A DNA stretch of 64,000 nucleotides from positions 46,812-110,811 of the forward strand of contig CAZIJQ010000001.1 in NCBI GenBank assembly GCA_964539785.1, given 5' to 3'. The notes below the pieces were generated by a model, which saw only the letters and a list, made by a program, of their open reading frames with translations, was not told the origin of the DNA and did no database searches. Both the position numbers and the translations under genes were made by a program. Source of the stretch: JABMPO01 sp964539785 (GTDB lineage Bacteria > Fidelibacterota > Marinisomatia > Marinisomatales > TCS56). Within the stretch, counting starts at the first letter, position 1. Each line of letters opens with the position of its first letter. Below are positions 1 through 8,785 of the stretch, piece after piece.

Positions 1-411
1 GATCGCTATCTACCATCAGCGCTGGGGAAATTACATCCCCGCTGGAAGACACCCCACATCTCATTACTGGTACAGGGTGGGCTGACAACATTGTTTATCA
101 TATTCAGCGTAGCCGGATCTACCATTGAAGAGGCCTATTTGATTTTGCTGGACGCGGAAATCGTACTCTATTTTATTCCTTACCTGTACATGTTTGCTGC
201 TGCGTACAAATTAAACCACGATGACTGGCGCGGAAGATTGTCGGGTATCTTAGGTTTTACAGCTACTGCACTGGCAATGATATTTGCGTTTATTCCACCG
301 GAAGGTGTTAACGCGCTCATATTTGAGGCTAAGATGCTGGCGGTTACAATCGGCTTTGTGGGTGTGGGCTTATTTATATATTGGCGACGAAAGCCCTCTA
401 ACGTCAATTGA
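1..411 (+). CDS. Amino-acid permease (APC-type), C-terminal fragment
   Basis: The reading frame is open from base 1 without a start, so this is the 3' end of a gene that begins outside the window. About 136 residues remain. They begin with a cytoplasmic-loop pattern (RYLP..LGKLHPRWKTP) that is typical of amino-acid/polyamine/organocation transporters, followed by about four hydrophobic segments and a short basic tail (WRRKPSNVN). The likely role is inner-membrane uptake or exchange of an amino acid; the substrate cannot be read from this fragment. It converges on the damaged cvpA gene with 12 bases between the stops. Family assignment is by motif memory and is moderately secure. Confidence 0.72.
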   Translation, partial: DRYLPSALGKLHPRWKTPHISLLVQGGLTTLFIIFSVAGSTIEEAYLILLDAEIVLYFIPYLYMFAAAYKLNHDDWRGRLSGILGFTATALAMIFAFIPPEGVNALIFEAKMLAVTIGFVGVGLFIYWRRKPSNVN

Positions 412-423
412 CAATCGAAGGAA

Positions 424-946
424 TTAGTTACGCCGATTTTTTCGGGGTTTTCTCTTAGACTCGGTATCAGATTTATCCAGCAGCTTTTGCAATTTATCTT
501 TATCGCCAGCATCCATATTCAGATTATCAAAATTGATATCTTCCACTTTAAAATCATCACCCAACTGTTTTTGCAATTCTTTCAACATGGCACTTTCATC
601 TGATCCCATAAATTGTTGAAACATGTTAATCTGGGCCGGATCAATATTCCCCGTGGAAAGCTTGTTGAATGTACCAGCGGTTGGAAAAGCATCCTGAATT
701 TTAGTGGCGAAATTGTCAGAGCCAGGGATCAGTTTGGCAATCGAATTATAAACCTGAGGTGCAAATCCCTGGAGATTTTTATAGATGGCCGAATTGTGTT
801 TAGTTTCTTTTACAAATGATATACTGTCGGGGAGAAACATGAACAGCGGTAAAAAGGCGCTGATAACTAAAGCACCTTTTATGGAACCTAAAAGCAAACA
901 CCCCTATTACGGCCAGGGCGGCAATATCAAAAACTGTTAGATTCAT
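424..946 (-). pseudogene. cvpA: CvpA-family membrane protein, internal deletion and frameshift
   Basis: An ATG at 946 opens a frame reading MNLTVFDIAALAVIGVFAF, a typical first membrane segment of CvpA. The frame then runs out of register. One frame over, from a TTG at 897, 157 residues continue with LLGSIKGALVISAF, which matches the last membrane segment of CvpA, followed by a long polar tail with a basic end (KRKPRKNRRN). A TAG in that second frame just upstream (near 903) blocks any extension. CvpA proteins normally have about four membrane segments, so roughly 70-80 residues (segments 2-3) appear to be missing at about position 895. CvpA is a membrane protein linked to colicin V export and envelope maintenance. 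Alternatives are a short protein starting at TTG 897, or an assembly error. Confidence 0.6.
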
Positions 947-1026
947 AGCAGGTCCATTGTTTTTATTAAATTACTATCGGGCGAGGAGACATTAAACGAT
1001 TATTTTTTCAGCTGATTTTGGATTGA

Positions 1027-2214
1027 CTAAATTATTATTTGATTAATAAAGGCAGCAACGGCAATCACTCCGCATGCACCACGAATAAAGGTCCGACGTT
1101 TAAGATAATTTTGTTTTTCAGACAGAATTTTTTCAATTTCATTCCAATTCATGTCCAAGGTTATCTCGTCGCCAGCCTGGACAAATACTTTTTTTGTCCC
1201 CGTTTCGATTGCTTTAATATCAAAAGCTAAGGTTTTTGCAGTAGAGCTAGACATCATAACGGAAATTATTCCCCAATTAGCGGCATTTTTCTGAACTTCC
1301 ACCTCATATAGACGATTTGTTTTCAGGCGATATTCAGGTGAATAGAAGCTGATTTCATGGGTGCCTGGAAACAATTGAATCGGCTCAGTCATGGGAGTTT
1401 TACTGGCCAGGCCTCCATTGATGTAGATTTCCAAGTTAGACTGATCGCAATTGATAGTCATTTGACCCAACACAGGACTATTATTTGTACCAGCTACAGG
1501 GACTAAATTGGCTTCTACAATATTGGTTTCATTTTGATTTATCAAGATGGACTGTACCCAGTTACTGTATCCGGCCTGGGACACACGGACGCCCATTTTT
1601 TCCAAGGCGGTGTTTATTTTAAGGGGAGTATTACCGGAAAAAATTTCGTCAAGATATACTTTTGCTCCGGCCGGGTTACTGGTAACATACAGAACAGTTT
1701 CTTTTTCATTAGCTAAGCTGCCAGTAGTGACACGGGTGGTTAATTCCCTAATGAGCCGTGGAAGCTCTTCCAATTTGCCGACATAGTCAATCGATTCCAA
1801 TACCTCGATTTCTCCTGTGGTAATATCGGTAATCTGTAAGTCGACGATGAACAGCTCACCGAGTTTACTGATACTGCCGGACAGGATTTTCTGAACGCCC
1901 AAGAGGCGTCCTACTTCAACGACGCATTCCGTGGTGGTACACCCGCTCTGCTGCAGACCCTGTTCTGACAGGATGTCATCCATCAGGTTGCGCTCGACCA
2001 CGCGGAACAGTTTGGATTTGATTAATTCCTTGCGCACCACATTGGCCAGGGTCTGGACTGCAGGGGCTTCGACACCGGCGGCTTCAAATTCAAGGACAGC
2101 GATAGTGAGGGCTGGTTGTTGTGCGGATGAAATTGATAATAGTAATAATGGCAACCACAGCAGCAGTCTTAATTTGGTTCCGAGGTGGTTTGTATTTGGT
2201 CGATTGTCAGACAT
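1027..2214 (-). CDS. CsgG-like/PEGA-domain envelope protein
   Basis: The 395-residue protein has an N-terminal hydrophobic signal segment (about residues 16-31, ending SISSAQ). A CsgG/LpoB-like fold follows at about 35-165 (IAVLEFEAAG, then VVERNLMDDILSEQG and the pattern GCTTTECVVEVGRLLGVQKILSGSI). Next is a PEGA domain at about 175-235 (SNPAGAKVYLDE..SGNTPLKI) and a second PEGA-like stretch near 255-300. A hydrophobic segment ends the chain (VIAVAAFINQIII). CsgG-like domains occur in outer-membrane-associated proteins, and PEGA domains are common in surface proteins. I infer an envelope protein, possibly anchored at both ends. The gene is last in the minus-strand secreted-protein block. The domain calls are fairly secure, the role is not. 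Confidence 0.7.
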   Translation of the reverse strand: MSDNRPNTNHLGTKLRLLLWLPLLLLSISSAQQPALTIAVLEFEAAGVEAPAVQTLANVVRKELIKSKLFRVVERNLMDDILSEQGLQQSGCTTTECVVEVGRLLGVQKILSGSISKLGELFIVDLQITDITTGEIEVLESIDYVGKLEELPRLIRELTTRVTTGSLANEKETVLYVTSNPAGAKVYLDEIFSGNTPLKINTALEKMGVRVSQAGYSNWVQSILINQNETNIVEANLVPVAGTNNSPVLGQMTINCDQSNLEIYINGGLASKTPMTEPIQLFPGTHEISFYSPEYRLKTNRLYEVEVQKNAANWGIISVMMSSSTAKTLAFDIKAIETGTKKVFVQAGDEITLDMNWNEIEKILSEKQNYLKRRTFIRGACGVIAVAAFINQIII

Positions 2215-2267
2215 CTTTATACTAGTTTAAACGAGTATGTGCCAATTTTAGAGGCCATATTAGGGCT

Positions 2268-5200
2268 TTATTTCAACACCATTAGTTTTCGGGTTATCGT
2301 TTGATCACCGGCTTGCAAACGATAAAAATATATTCCGCTGGCAACAGCGGTAGCAGCCCAGTTGACTTCCCAGACCCCCGGCCCCCGAATATCATCCGTT
2401 AAAACGGCCACTTCCCGGCCCATTACATCATAGATGGTCAATCGCACACCGGTTCGTCCCGGCAGCTCATAACGGATAGTCGTTACCGGATTGAAAGGAT
2501 TGGGGTAGTTCTGGTGCAGGGTGAGCGATTGCGGTAACAGGCCCTGGCCTGCATCAATTTCTACAAATGCTGATTCTATGGCACCCATATCGGGATTATA
2601 GCTATAATAATTTTCCGGCGGCAAATTTATGAGGGTGTCGAGGTACCAAGCATAGAAAGCTGTCCCGGCATCTATGCAGGGTGAAATGTCTTGTAGCTGA
2701 TAATTGGAAGCGCCGGGATTGAAGAAATAGGGGTTCGCCATAATATTGCCATCTAATTCAATGACGCTGTTGTTATTGGATTGAATAGCACCTGCACCAC
2801 CCATAATATCATTATAAGCTAGAATCAAGACACTGGTTGGCAAAGTTTCTGAGAATCTGATTTCCTGGGGACCATCATGCCATAAAATAGAATTAACTAC
2901 TGTCAGATTTGATGAAACGACATAAATACCACCACCATTTTCCGTGGCTGAATTTTCACTGATGGTAACATTCTGCAAGCGCAGATCAGAATCGAGACAA
3001 TAAATACCACCACCCGCATTATTAGAATTACGAGCCCTGTTCTCGACAATCAGCGTGTTTGACAGGGTGGAGTTGGTGGACTGGAAGTATAACCCGCCCC
3101 CCATACGACCCTGATTGCCCCGCAGTGTCAGATTGTTGATTGTTACATCCGAATATAATGCTGCCAGCCCACCACCGTAATTGGTCGCCTGACAATCAGT
3201 AATCGTGATATTAGATAATACCGGATTGGAGTAATTGCTGGAAATACCACCACCCTGCGAGGCCAACCCACCGGTGATGGTCAGGTTCTCGATGGTATTA
3301 TCAACTGAAATATCGCATATCAGGGCTGATCCCTGTTGTTCCGGGTCTAAGATCACACCAGGTTCGGACTCACCTGTCAGGCTAATATAACTGTTAAGAT
3401 GAATGGGGAATTGCTCACCGGTAGCAGAAGGGCTGTAATAACCATCGGCCAGGAAAATTTTATGCGGTGATTGATAGCCGGCCAGTAATTTGGCAATTGC
3501 AAACGAAATTGTCCGGAGTGGCTCATCCGGGGTGAGACCGCTGCTGGTATTAGCGCCCTGTGGGCTTACATAAAGATCAGCCTGGACCTGGTACACAATC
3601 GCGTTGAGAATATTAAAATTAAATTGATTGCTTGGGTAGGCGTGGTAATTAGCCGGCAGCAGGACGGTAAATGTATCAACAATTACCGCAATGGGAAAAA
3701 AGTTGGTGCTAGCCACATCATTGCCCAATGAGCCAGAAAGATTACTGTGAATATTGCAGCGGTTAGTATAATCCATAACCGGGTTGGCATAAAAGGCACA
3801 GTACATTCCACCACCCTGATGGACAGCGTTGTTTTCGACAATGGATACATTTGCTAACTGCGGATTGGAAAAAGTAGTCATGAAAAGTCCGCCGCCATTA
3901 CCACTGGCATAATTATCACGGATTGATATATTAGTAAGAACCGGGCTTGATTCGGTACAGTAAATACCACCGCCATCTACTGCCTGATTGCCAGTTATTG
4001 ACAGATTTGTGAATTCCGGGTCAGACTGGTTACAATAAATACCGCCGCCGTATTCAGCGGCACCGTTGATAATTGTACAATTGGATAATGAATTTCCCCG
4101 GCTCTGATTAAATACAAATGAGCTCGTCTGATTTTCACCATCGATGATAACCCCACCAGTAGTTTCACCAGCTAGCCCGATATAATCGTCTAGTTCGATT
4201 GGGAAGTATTCGCCGGTAATAGCCCTGCTGTAAATCCCGTTGGCTAAGTGAATTATCTGAGGATTAGCACTATCTGCCAGCATAATGGACTGGGCAAACA
4301 AAATTGTTTTAAGCGGCTCAGCGGCAGATATTCCACTGTTAGCATTATTTCCATCGGGGCTGATATACAAATCGTCCTGTACTTGCTGTACTTTGCCGTT
4401 AAGAATATCAAAACTGAATAGATCGTGAGGTATAACATGGTAAAGTCCGGGATCTACAACGGTAAATGTATCCAAAATAACCGGGAAGATGGATGAATTG
4501 TCAACTGTGATATCGTTGCCAATCGGAAGAGAAGTATTAAAGTAAATACTCGAGCGGTTATTATTATTGAGGTAAAGGGAAGAGTTGTTGTTACAGCAGA
4601 TACCACCACCCCGGTTGCCGGCCGAATTATCGGACACGATTGTACCGGAAAGACCCGCATGGGAATAATCAGTACAATAAATACCACCACCATTATTAAC
4701 GGCCGAATTGCCATTAATAGTGGTATTAATAAAATGTGGCTGAGAAATGCTGACGATATAAACCCCACCGCCATCGTTTTGAGCGCTATTGTTTAATATC
4801 TCAAACTGATCAAGGGTGGGGTCGGATTGAAAACAAAACAACCCACCGCCATTATTAGCCTGGTTATTGATTAGGCTGGTTCCGGTCATTTGAACCGCGG
4901 AATTGGCAATCAGCAACCCACCCCCGCCGTGACCGGCCTGATTATCAGCTATCATCAATTCCTGAGATTGAAATTGCGACCATGCGCAAAAAATTCCACC
5001 GCCCATGTTTAAGGCATTGTTTAATACAACCGCTAAATCCGATAATGCTGGAGAAGAATGGAATAACATCATTCCCCCACCAACCGCAGCGTTGTTTCCG
5101 GATATTGATACATTCTCAATTATGGGATCCGAGAAACGGCAGGCAATACCCCCTCCCTGCGCCCCCACATTGCCAGTAATATTCAAATACGCTAGGCGGG

Positions 5201-5636
5201 GACTGGAAGCTGTATCACAGATTATGCCCCCGGCCGAGAATCCGGGATAGGCAATCTGACCGAGACCATTTGTGATGGTAAGACCAACCAGAGCAGCGGT
5301 TGTGTCTTCGCCACTGTTAAATGTGACTGTAGTACCATTGCTGTTCCCGTCAAGGATTGTCTGACTGATATAAGTGGTGTCGCCGGTAGTGAGAAAGAGG
5401 CTGCCCACCACAATATTATTTCCATTAAAATTTAGATTTTCCTGATATACCCCGGGATGCATTAATATAGTATCTCCGGGAGTGGCGGCGTCAATCCAAT
5501 TTTGAATTAAGCTACCATCTGCCGGTATGTTGATTATGGCGGCCGGGAGCCGAAAAATGGATAACAGCAACAAGACAAAATAGAAATATTGTCTATTTGA
5601 GCAATAGAATCTTTCTGGTCTGAGTGAACTTTGCAT
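2268..5636 (-). CDS. Large secreted right-handed beta-helix protein with C-terminal sorting domain
   Basis: The 1122-residue protein has an N-terminal signal segment (FYFVLLLLSIFRLPA). A long parallel beta-helix follows, made of repeated GGGI(Y/F)C turns and N-rich rungs, in the style of Chlamydia Pmp/DUF1565 proteins. Two large units repeat: each starts at a D-LY-SP-G-N segment (about residues 425 and 690) followed by F(P)I(E/H)L..YI-L-GE. The last 80 residues are a type IX-style sorting domain (YPNPFNPVTTIRYELP..SGIYFYRLQAG..TRKLMVLK). Such proteins are exported and bind or degrade surface polymers; no catalytic residues are evident. The ATG at 5636 lies inside a sorting-domain remnant read in another frame, so the true start is uncertain and a TTG near 5573 is an alternative. 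Confidence 0.85.
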   Translation of the reverse strand: MQSSLRPERFYCSNRQYFYFVLLLLSIFRLPAAIINIPADGSLIQNWIDAATPGDTILMHPGVYQENLNFNGNNIVVGSLFLTTGDTTYISQTILDGNSNGTTVTFNSGEDTTAALVGLTITNGLGQIAYPGFSAGGIICDTASSPRLAYLNITGNVGAQGGGIACRFSDPIIENVSISGNNAAVGGGMMLFHSSPALSDLAVVLNNALNMGGGIFCAWSQFQSQELMIADNQAGHGGGGLLIANSAVQMTGTSLINNQANNGGGLFCFQSDPTLDQFEILNNSAQNDGGGVYIVSISQPHFINTTINGNSAVNNGGGIYCTDYSHAGLSGTIVSDNSAGNRGGGICCNNNSSLYLNNNNRSSIYFNTSLPIGNDITVDNSSIFPVILDTFTVVDPGLYHVIPHDLFSFDILNGKVQQVQDDLYISPDGNNANSGISAAEPLKTILFAQSIMLADSANPQIIHLANGIYSRAITGEYFPIELDDYIGLAGETTGGVIIDGENQTSSFVFNQSRGNSLSNCTIINGAAEYGGGIYCNQSDPEFTNLSITGNQAVDGGGIYCTESSPVLTNISIRDNYASGNGGGLFMTTFSNPQLANVSIVENNAVHQGGGMYCAFYANPVMDYTNRCNIHSNLSGSLGNDVASTNFFPIAVIVDTFTVLLPANYHAYPSNQFNFNILNAIVYQVQADLYVSPQGANTSSGLTPDEPLRTISFAIAKLLAGYQSPHKIFLADGYYSPSATGEQFPIHLNSYISLTGESEPGVILDPEQQGSALICDISVDNTIENLTITGGLASQGGGISSNYSNPVLSNITITDCQATNYGGGLAALYSDVTINNLTLRGNQGRMGGGLYFQSTNSTLSNTLIVENRARNSNNAGGGIYCLDSDLRLQNVTISENSATENGGGIYVVSSNLTVVNSILWHDGPQEIRFSETLPTSVLILAYNDIMGGAGAIQSNNNSVIELDGNIMANPYFFNPGASNYQLQDISPCIDAGTAFYAWYLDTLINLPPENYYSYNPDMGAIESAFVEIDAGQGLLPQSLTLHQNYPNPFNPVTTIRYELPGRTGVRLTIYDVMGREVAVLTDDIRGPGVWEVNWAATAVASGIYFYRLQAGDQTITRKLMVLK

Positions 5637-5839
5637 GGCTTAATCGGACAAAATATATTCCACTTGATAGATGCGATGCATCCCATTTTATTTTATGTTG
5701 TCCGGCAGCAGCAGGCTGATTTAGTCTCCATTATTTAATTTATATTTATACACAGCTGATCCATCGCTAATAAAAAAATCAGAAGAAAAACACAAATTTT
5801 AACGGTTGTTCGTTGATTAATTGACGTTACAATGATCAC
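5593..5839 (-). pseudogene. Collapsed secreted-protein gene: signal peptide plus sorting-domain tail
   Basis: A GTG at 5839 overlaps the TGA of the upstream secreted gene by GTGA and encodes a signal-peptide-like start (Q-R-T-T-V-K then ICVFLLIFLLAM), ending at a TAA near 5735. One frame over, from 5730 to the TAG at 5593, come 45 codons of a typical sorting-domain end (GQHKIKWDASHLSSGIYF, then KFTQTRKILLLK and stop). Both ends of a secreted-protein gene are therefore present while the body is missing. The tail overlaps the first 44 bases of the beta-helix gene in another frame. I infer a large deletion inside a tandem array of secreted-protein genes. Confidence 0.65.
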
Positions 5840-7014
5840 TTCAACACCACCAGTTTTCGGGTAATCGCTTGACCTCCGGTTTGCAGGCGATAAAAATAAA
5901 TCCCGCTGGCGGTATTTGTAGCATCCCATTTCACTGATTTGAATCCAGCATCCTGAGTTTCTGATACCAGCGTGGTTATCTCCCTACCCAGCAGGTCAAA
6001 GATCGTAATCTGGACATCTGATCGCTGGGGTAGTTCATAGTTGATCGTGGTCGTTGGGTTGAATGGATTGGGGTGATTTTGATGTATCTGTACAGCGGTA
6101 GGCAGTGAAAATTCTGATTCCACATCAACAGCTGTATATTCAATAGCTAGTTCAAAATTGAAAACCCAATGGCGAATGTGCCAGCCAGCACTGCCAGAGG
6201 GACCCCCACAAACGCCATAGAATTTCAAACCCACCCAGGGATCGTTCAATCCCAACGAATCTGCATCGGCATACCAGAAAGCAGGTGAATCATCACCTGT
6301 TCCAGCACCAGAGAAAAAAACCAGAATACCTATCCATGTACCTTGTACTACAATTGGTTCGGTGCCATAATCTGCAGTGGCGATCCAGTTATCAAGGATT
6401 TCGGTGTCATCAGCCGGATTATTACTAGGATTAAGCGTTGGGGCAATGAAACCATCGGGCCAGATCAGCCCCTGTAAAGGTAAAACCGTGTATCCAGGGC
6501 TATCTACCGGCTCACCTAAGGGATCGACAGCATAATCAGCAACAGACGATACACCAATGGAACATTCAGGGGCTGTTCCTGGTGGAGTGTAAACGTATCC
6601 ATCAAAGAACATAGCTCCTGATTCAGGTATCATATCGTAACCACCAATCCATCCCTGCCCATCAACTGTGGTCTGTGGATAGCGAATCGGATCTTCATTA
6701 GCATCAAGGCCATGAGGATAGGCCAATTCATAAAGCCCGACTGTCAGCTCCGGATCACCAGTACTCCATAGAGCTATCGGGACATTTACACCCTTGATAA
6801 TACCGTCAGCAGGCATTTGGAATGCAACGATCATTGCATCACCAGGATTTTGAATGAAAGCCGAATTCCAAGTGTTTGAATGTGACAAGGTATCGGCCAC
6901 ATCACGATGATTGAAGGCCTTTATTCTTGTAACCTGGTTACCTGACCGGATATCAGGATCGATTACCTGGGCTGACGAAAAGGATAATACCAGTAGTGTT
7001 ATTAACCGTTTCAC
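5836..7014 (-). CDS. Secreted protein with C-terminal type IX-style sorting domain
   Basis: The 392-residue protein starts at GTG with a short signal peptide (MKRLITLLVLSFSSAQ). An unrecognised extracellular domain of about 270 residues follows; it is rich in aromatic residues, Gly and Asp and contains TTVDGQGWIGGYDMIP and GWHIRHWVFNFELAIEY. A sorting domain makes up the last 80 residues (HPNPFNPTTTINYELP..VKWDAT..SGIYFYRLQ..TRKLVVLK). The first 280 residues are closely similar to the broken gene at 10320-11183, so the two are paralogs. Here the sorting domain follows at once, whereas the paralog carries an extra domain of about 350 residues. Substrate and function are unknown. Confidence 0.82.
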   Translation of the reverse strand: MKRLITLLVLSFSSAQVIDPDIRSGNQVTRIKAFNHRDVADTLSHSNTWNSAFIQNPGDAMIVAFQMPADGIIKGVNVPIALWSTGDPELTVGLYELAYPHGLDANEDPIRYPQTTVDGQGWIGGYDMIPESGAMFFDGYVYTPPGTAPECSIGVSSVADYAVDPLGEPVDSPGYTVLPLQGLIWPDGFIAPTLNPSNNPADDTEILDNWIATADYGTEPIVVQGTWIGILVFFSGAGTGDDSPAFWYADADSLGLNDPWVGLKFYGVCGGPSGSAGWHIRHWVFNFELAIEYTAVDVESEFSLPTAVQIHQNHPNPFNPTTTINYELPQRSDVQITIFDLLGREITTLVSETQDAGFKSVKWDATNTASGIYFYRLQTGGQAITRKLVVLK

Positions 7015-7022
7015 TTTCTATT

Positions 7023-7041
7023 AGGAAGTATTTCCGGTTAG
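7023..7041 (+). repeat. Left terminal inverted repeat of the DUF1670 element
   Basis: The 19 bases AGGAAGTATTTCCGGTTAG match the inverted copy at 8786-8804 at 16 of 19 positions. TATT lies directly outside (7019-7022). The first 12 bases are nearly self-complementary (GGAAGTATTTCC), as in the right copy. It lies just upstream of the GTG start of the secreted gene at 5836-7014. Confidence 0.6.
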
Positions 7042-7074
7042 TTTTTTTCAAGTTAAGGAAGCTAGTTTTCATTT

Positions 7075-7896
7075 CTAAAGTTCTGCTTCTTTCTGTTTAG
7101 ATTTTAAGGCAGGATGGTACTGGTATACAAGCTTGCAATACTGGATAATGGTATTCTTGGATTTACCAGATATCCGTACCATCTCCATGAGATTAAAACC
7201 CTTTTCCCTCATCATCTTTACATTCTTGTACGTTCTCAAGTACCGTCCCACCGATTCAATGGTATGGTTGGTAAGACGTGCTATATCCGGATCTGGATAG
7301 CCTTGCTCATGCAGGTTCACGATCGGTGCCTTATGTGTAGGTCGGCTGCCCTGATCAAGGATAAGCCCTTTTGTTGGCAGGATGTCATCGTGCGTCTCAT
7401 GATAAACTTTAAGGTAACATCCAATGGCATGCAAGCTCCGGTTCATCAACACCGCCAGCTCAGCACCCGTGAGTAAACCACCCTGCTTATAGGCGCTCTT
7501 GACCAGCCGGGACATTGTGGCCACATCACGCTCCGTTTGTTTTTTGTAATTACCAATTTTCTTCCCTCTATGATAGTGAATTTGCATCCGACAATCAACA
7601 TCTTCAGGCGTGACCAGGGGCAGGATCACTGTTTTAACTTGTTGGTCCTCAATCTTTGTACCATAACTGGGTTTTTTCTCTGTGGCAGCTGTGGTCTGCC
7701 ACACGATGCTACCACAGCCTACTTGGCTGGTGTCCGGGTAATATTCCTTGTGCAACGCAACGATGTCATCGGCCATCATCTGTATGACCTTGTGGCTGCC
7801 CACCAACTTGTAGTTGTGCTCAATCAGGTGGATGACACTATTGCGGAAACTGCGCTTCGGGATGGACGCAAAGCGACTCTTATACTCTGCTTTCAT
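7075..7896 (-). CDS. DUF1670-type helix-turn-helix protein, downstream member of the pair
   Basis: The 273-residue protein has an N-terminal basic region, then GCGSIVWQTTA and VKTVILPLVTPEDVD. The segment SAYKQGGLLTGAELAVLMN precedes IVNLHEQGYPDPDIARLTNHTIESVGRYL and a second HTH-like end (MVRISGKSKNTIIQYCKL). These match my memory of the DUF1670 family (function unknown), where members often occur in pairs. The HTH-like segments suggest DNA binding. The ATG overlaps the stop of the upstream partner by ATGA, so the two are probably translated together. No DDE triad or recombinase Ser/Tyr motif is recognisable by eye. Confidence 0.72.
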   Translation of the reverse strand: MKAEYKSRFASIPKRSFRNSVIHLIEHNYKLVGSHKVIQMMADDIVALHKEYYPDTSQVGCGSIVWQTTAATEKKPSYGTKIEDQQVKTVILPLVTPEDVDCRMQIHYHRGKKIGNYKKQTERDVATMSRLVKSAYKQGGLLTGAELAVLMNRSLHAIGCYLKVYHETHDDILPTKGLILDQGSRPTHKAPIVNLHEQGYPDPDIARLTNHTIESVGRYLRTYKNVKMMREKGFNLMEMVRISGKSKNTIIQYCKLVYQYHPALKSKQKEAEL

Positions 7897-8705
7897 GGCT
7901 GCACCAACTTCTTTTTTTTAGCTGGATACAGCACTTGTAACTGATCCATCAGTTCAATGTAGACCGTGGGCCAGTGATCCCCCAGCTTGTATTTATTGAA
8001 CAGTACCAGATACTCTTTGGTCAAACGCTCACTGCAGCCCAGCAAGTGGCTGATCTCAGATAATTTGAGCCCCTTGTTCAACATGATTAACAGTCTGCCA
8101 AAGGTACTAACATAACGCTTGATAGCATGTGCGCTGTGGCGGGTCTTCTGCATGATCTCATGGTAGGTCATACCAGACAGGTATAAGTCAATGATATGGG
8201 TCTTGTGACTCACCCCCGGACCAATGTCCTGATCGTTTCCCCGGGTATGAATAGTGTTGCCATCACGCTGTAAAATCTGCATGTCCTTGCGTATCGTGCG
8301 GCTGGATACCTGCAACATTCTCCCCAAATCCTCCTGGGTTAAAAGTCCTCCCTGAAGATATGCTTCCTCGGTCAATCGTAGGATCTTCAACTGCCGTAGG
8401 GCCTCAGAACCCTGATCCCGTAATACGTTCAGATCATCTACACCATTATCCAAGTTCAGCTCAACCTCCAATAAATCCTGTTCCTTCAAAGGCTTGCCAT
8501 GCCGGGCTTTTTGAGAGGCACAAATGAATCGGATTAGGCCTACATTGGAGGGCGCTTCTCCAAACAAACAGCGCTGTGCTAAATCCAGAACTCCCTGGCT
8601 CTCTGCTGGGGATAACTCAAACTCTTTCCGCAAACTGTTGATGAACACCTGCTCGTGGGTCTTCTCCATACTACGGTCATAGGAACTCTTGTAAGTGTGA
8701 TACAT
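7893..8705 (-). CDS. DUF1670-type helix-turn-helix protein, upstream member of the pair
   Basis: The 270-residue protein begins MYHTYKSSYDRSMEKTHEQ. The segment AYLQGGLLTQEDLGRMLQVSS with RTIRKDMQIL has an HTH look. It is followed by GPGVSHKTHIIDLYLSGMTY and HAIKRYVSTFGRLL, then GLKLSEISHLLGCSERLTKEY. The last two thirds align by eye with the partner at 7075-7896, so the pair arose by duplication and divergence. I place it in DUF1670 with moderate confidence. A stem-loop (8731-8741 with 8760-8770) lies between its start and the element end and may be a promoter/operator or a recombination site. The C-terminus is basic (AKKKKLVQP). Confidence 0.72.
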   Translation of the reverse strand: MYHTYKSSYDRSMEKTHEQVFINSLRKEFELSPAESQGVLDLAQRCLFGEAPSNVGLIRFICASQKARHGKPLKEQDLLEVELNLDNGVDDLNVLRDQGSEALRQLKILRLTEEAYLQGGLLTQEDLGRMLQVSSRTIRKDMQILQRDGNTIHTRGNDQDIGPGVSHKTHIIDLYLSGMTYHEIMQKTRHSAHAIKRYVSTFGRLLIMLNKGLKLSEISHLLGCSERLTKEYLVLFNKYKLGDHWPTVYIELMDQLQVLYPAKKKKLVQP

Positions 8706-8730
8706 CGATACCTCCGGTCTAAAGTAAATT

Positions 8731-8770
8731 GGCTTCCGGTTGCCTAACTAAATTTAGACACCCGAAAGCC
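8731..8770. repeat. Subterminal inverted repeat inside the DUF1670 element
   Basis: GGCTTCCGGTT (8731-8741) and ACCCGAAAGCC (8760-8770) are inverted copies matching at 9 of 11 positions, with 18 bases between them including the palindrome TAAATTTA. It lies 25 bases upstream of the first DUF1670 start. It could be a protein-binding site or part of the element end. Confidence 0.45.
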
Positions 8771-8785
8771 ACTACTTTGGGTATA

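Noticed and set aside
2800..5250. CRISPR-like or tandem DNA repeats
   Set aside because: The repetition is at protein level (GGGI-C rungs of a beta-helix) with variable DNA and spacing, inside one long coding frame.
7075..8705. DUF1670 pair as a toxin-antitoxin or defence module
   Set aside because: Two related HTH proteins of equal size with no nuclease or toxin motif; inverted ends and target duplication fit an insertion better.
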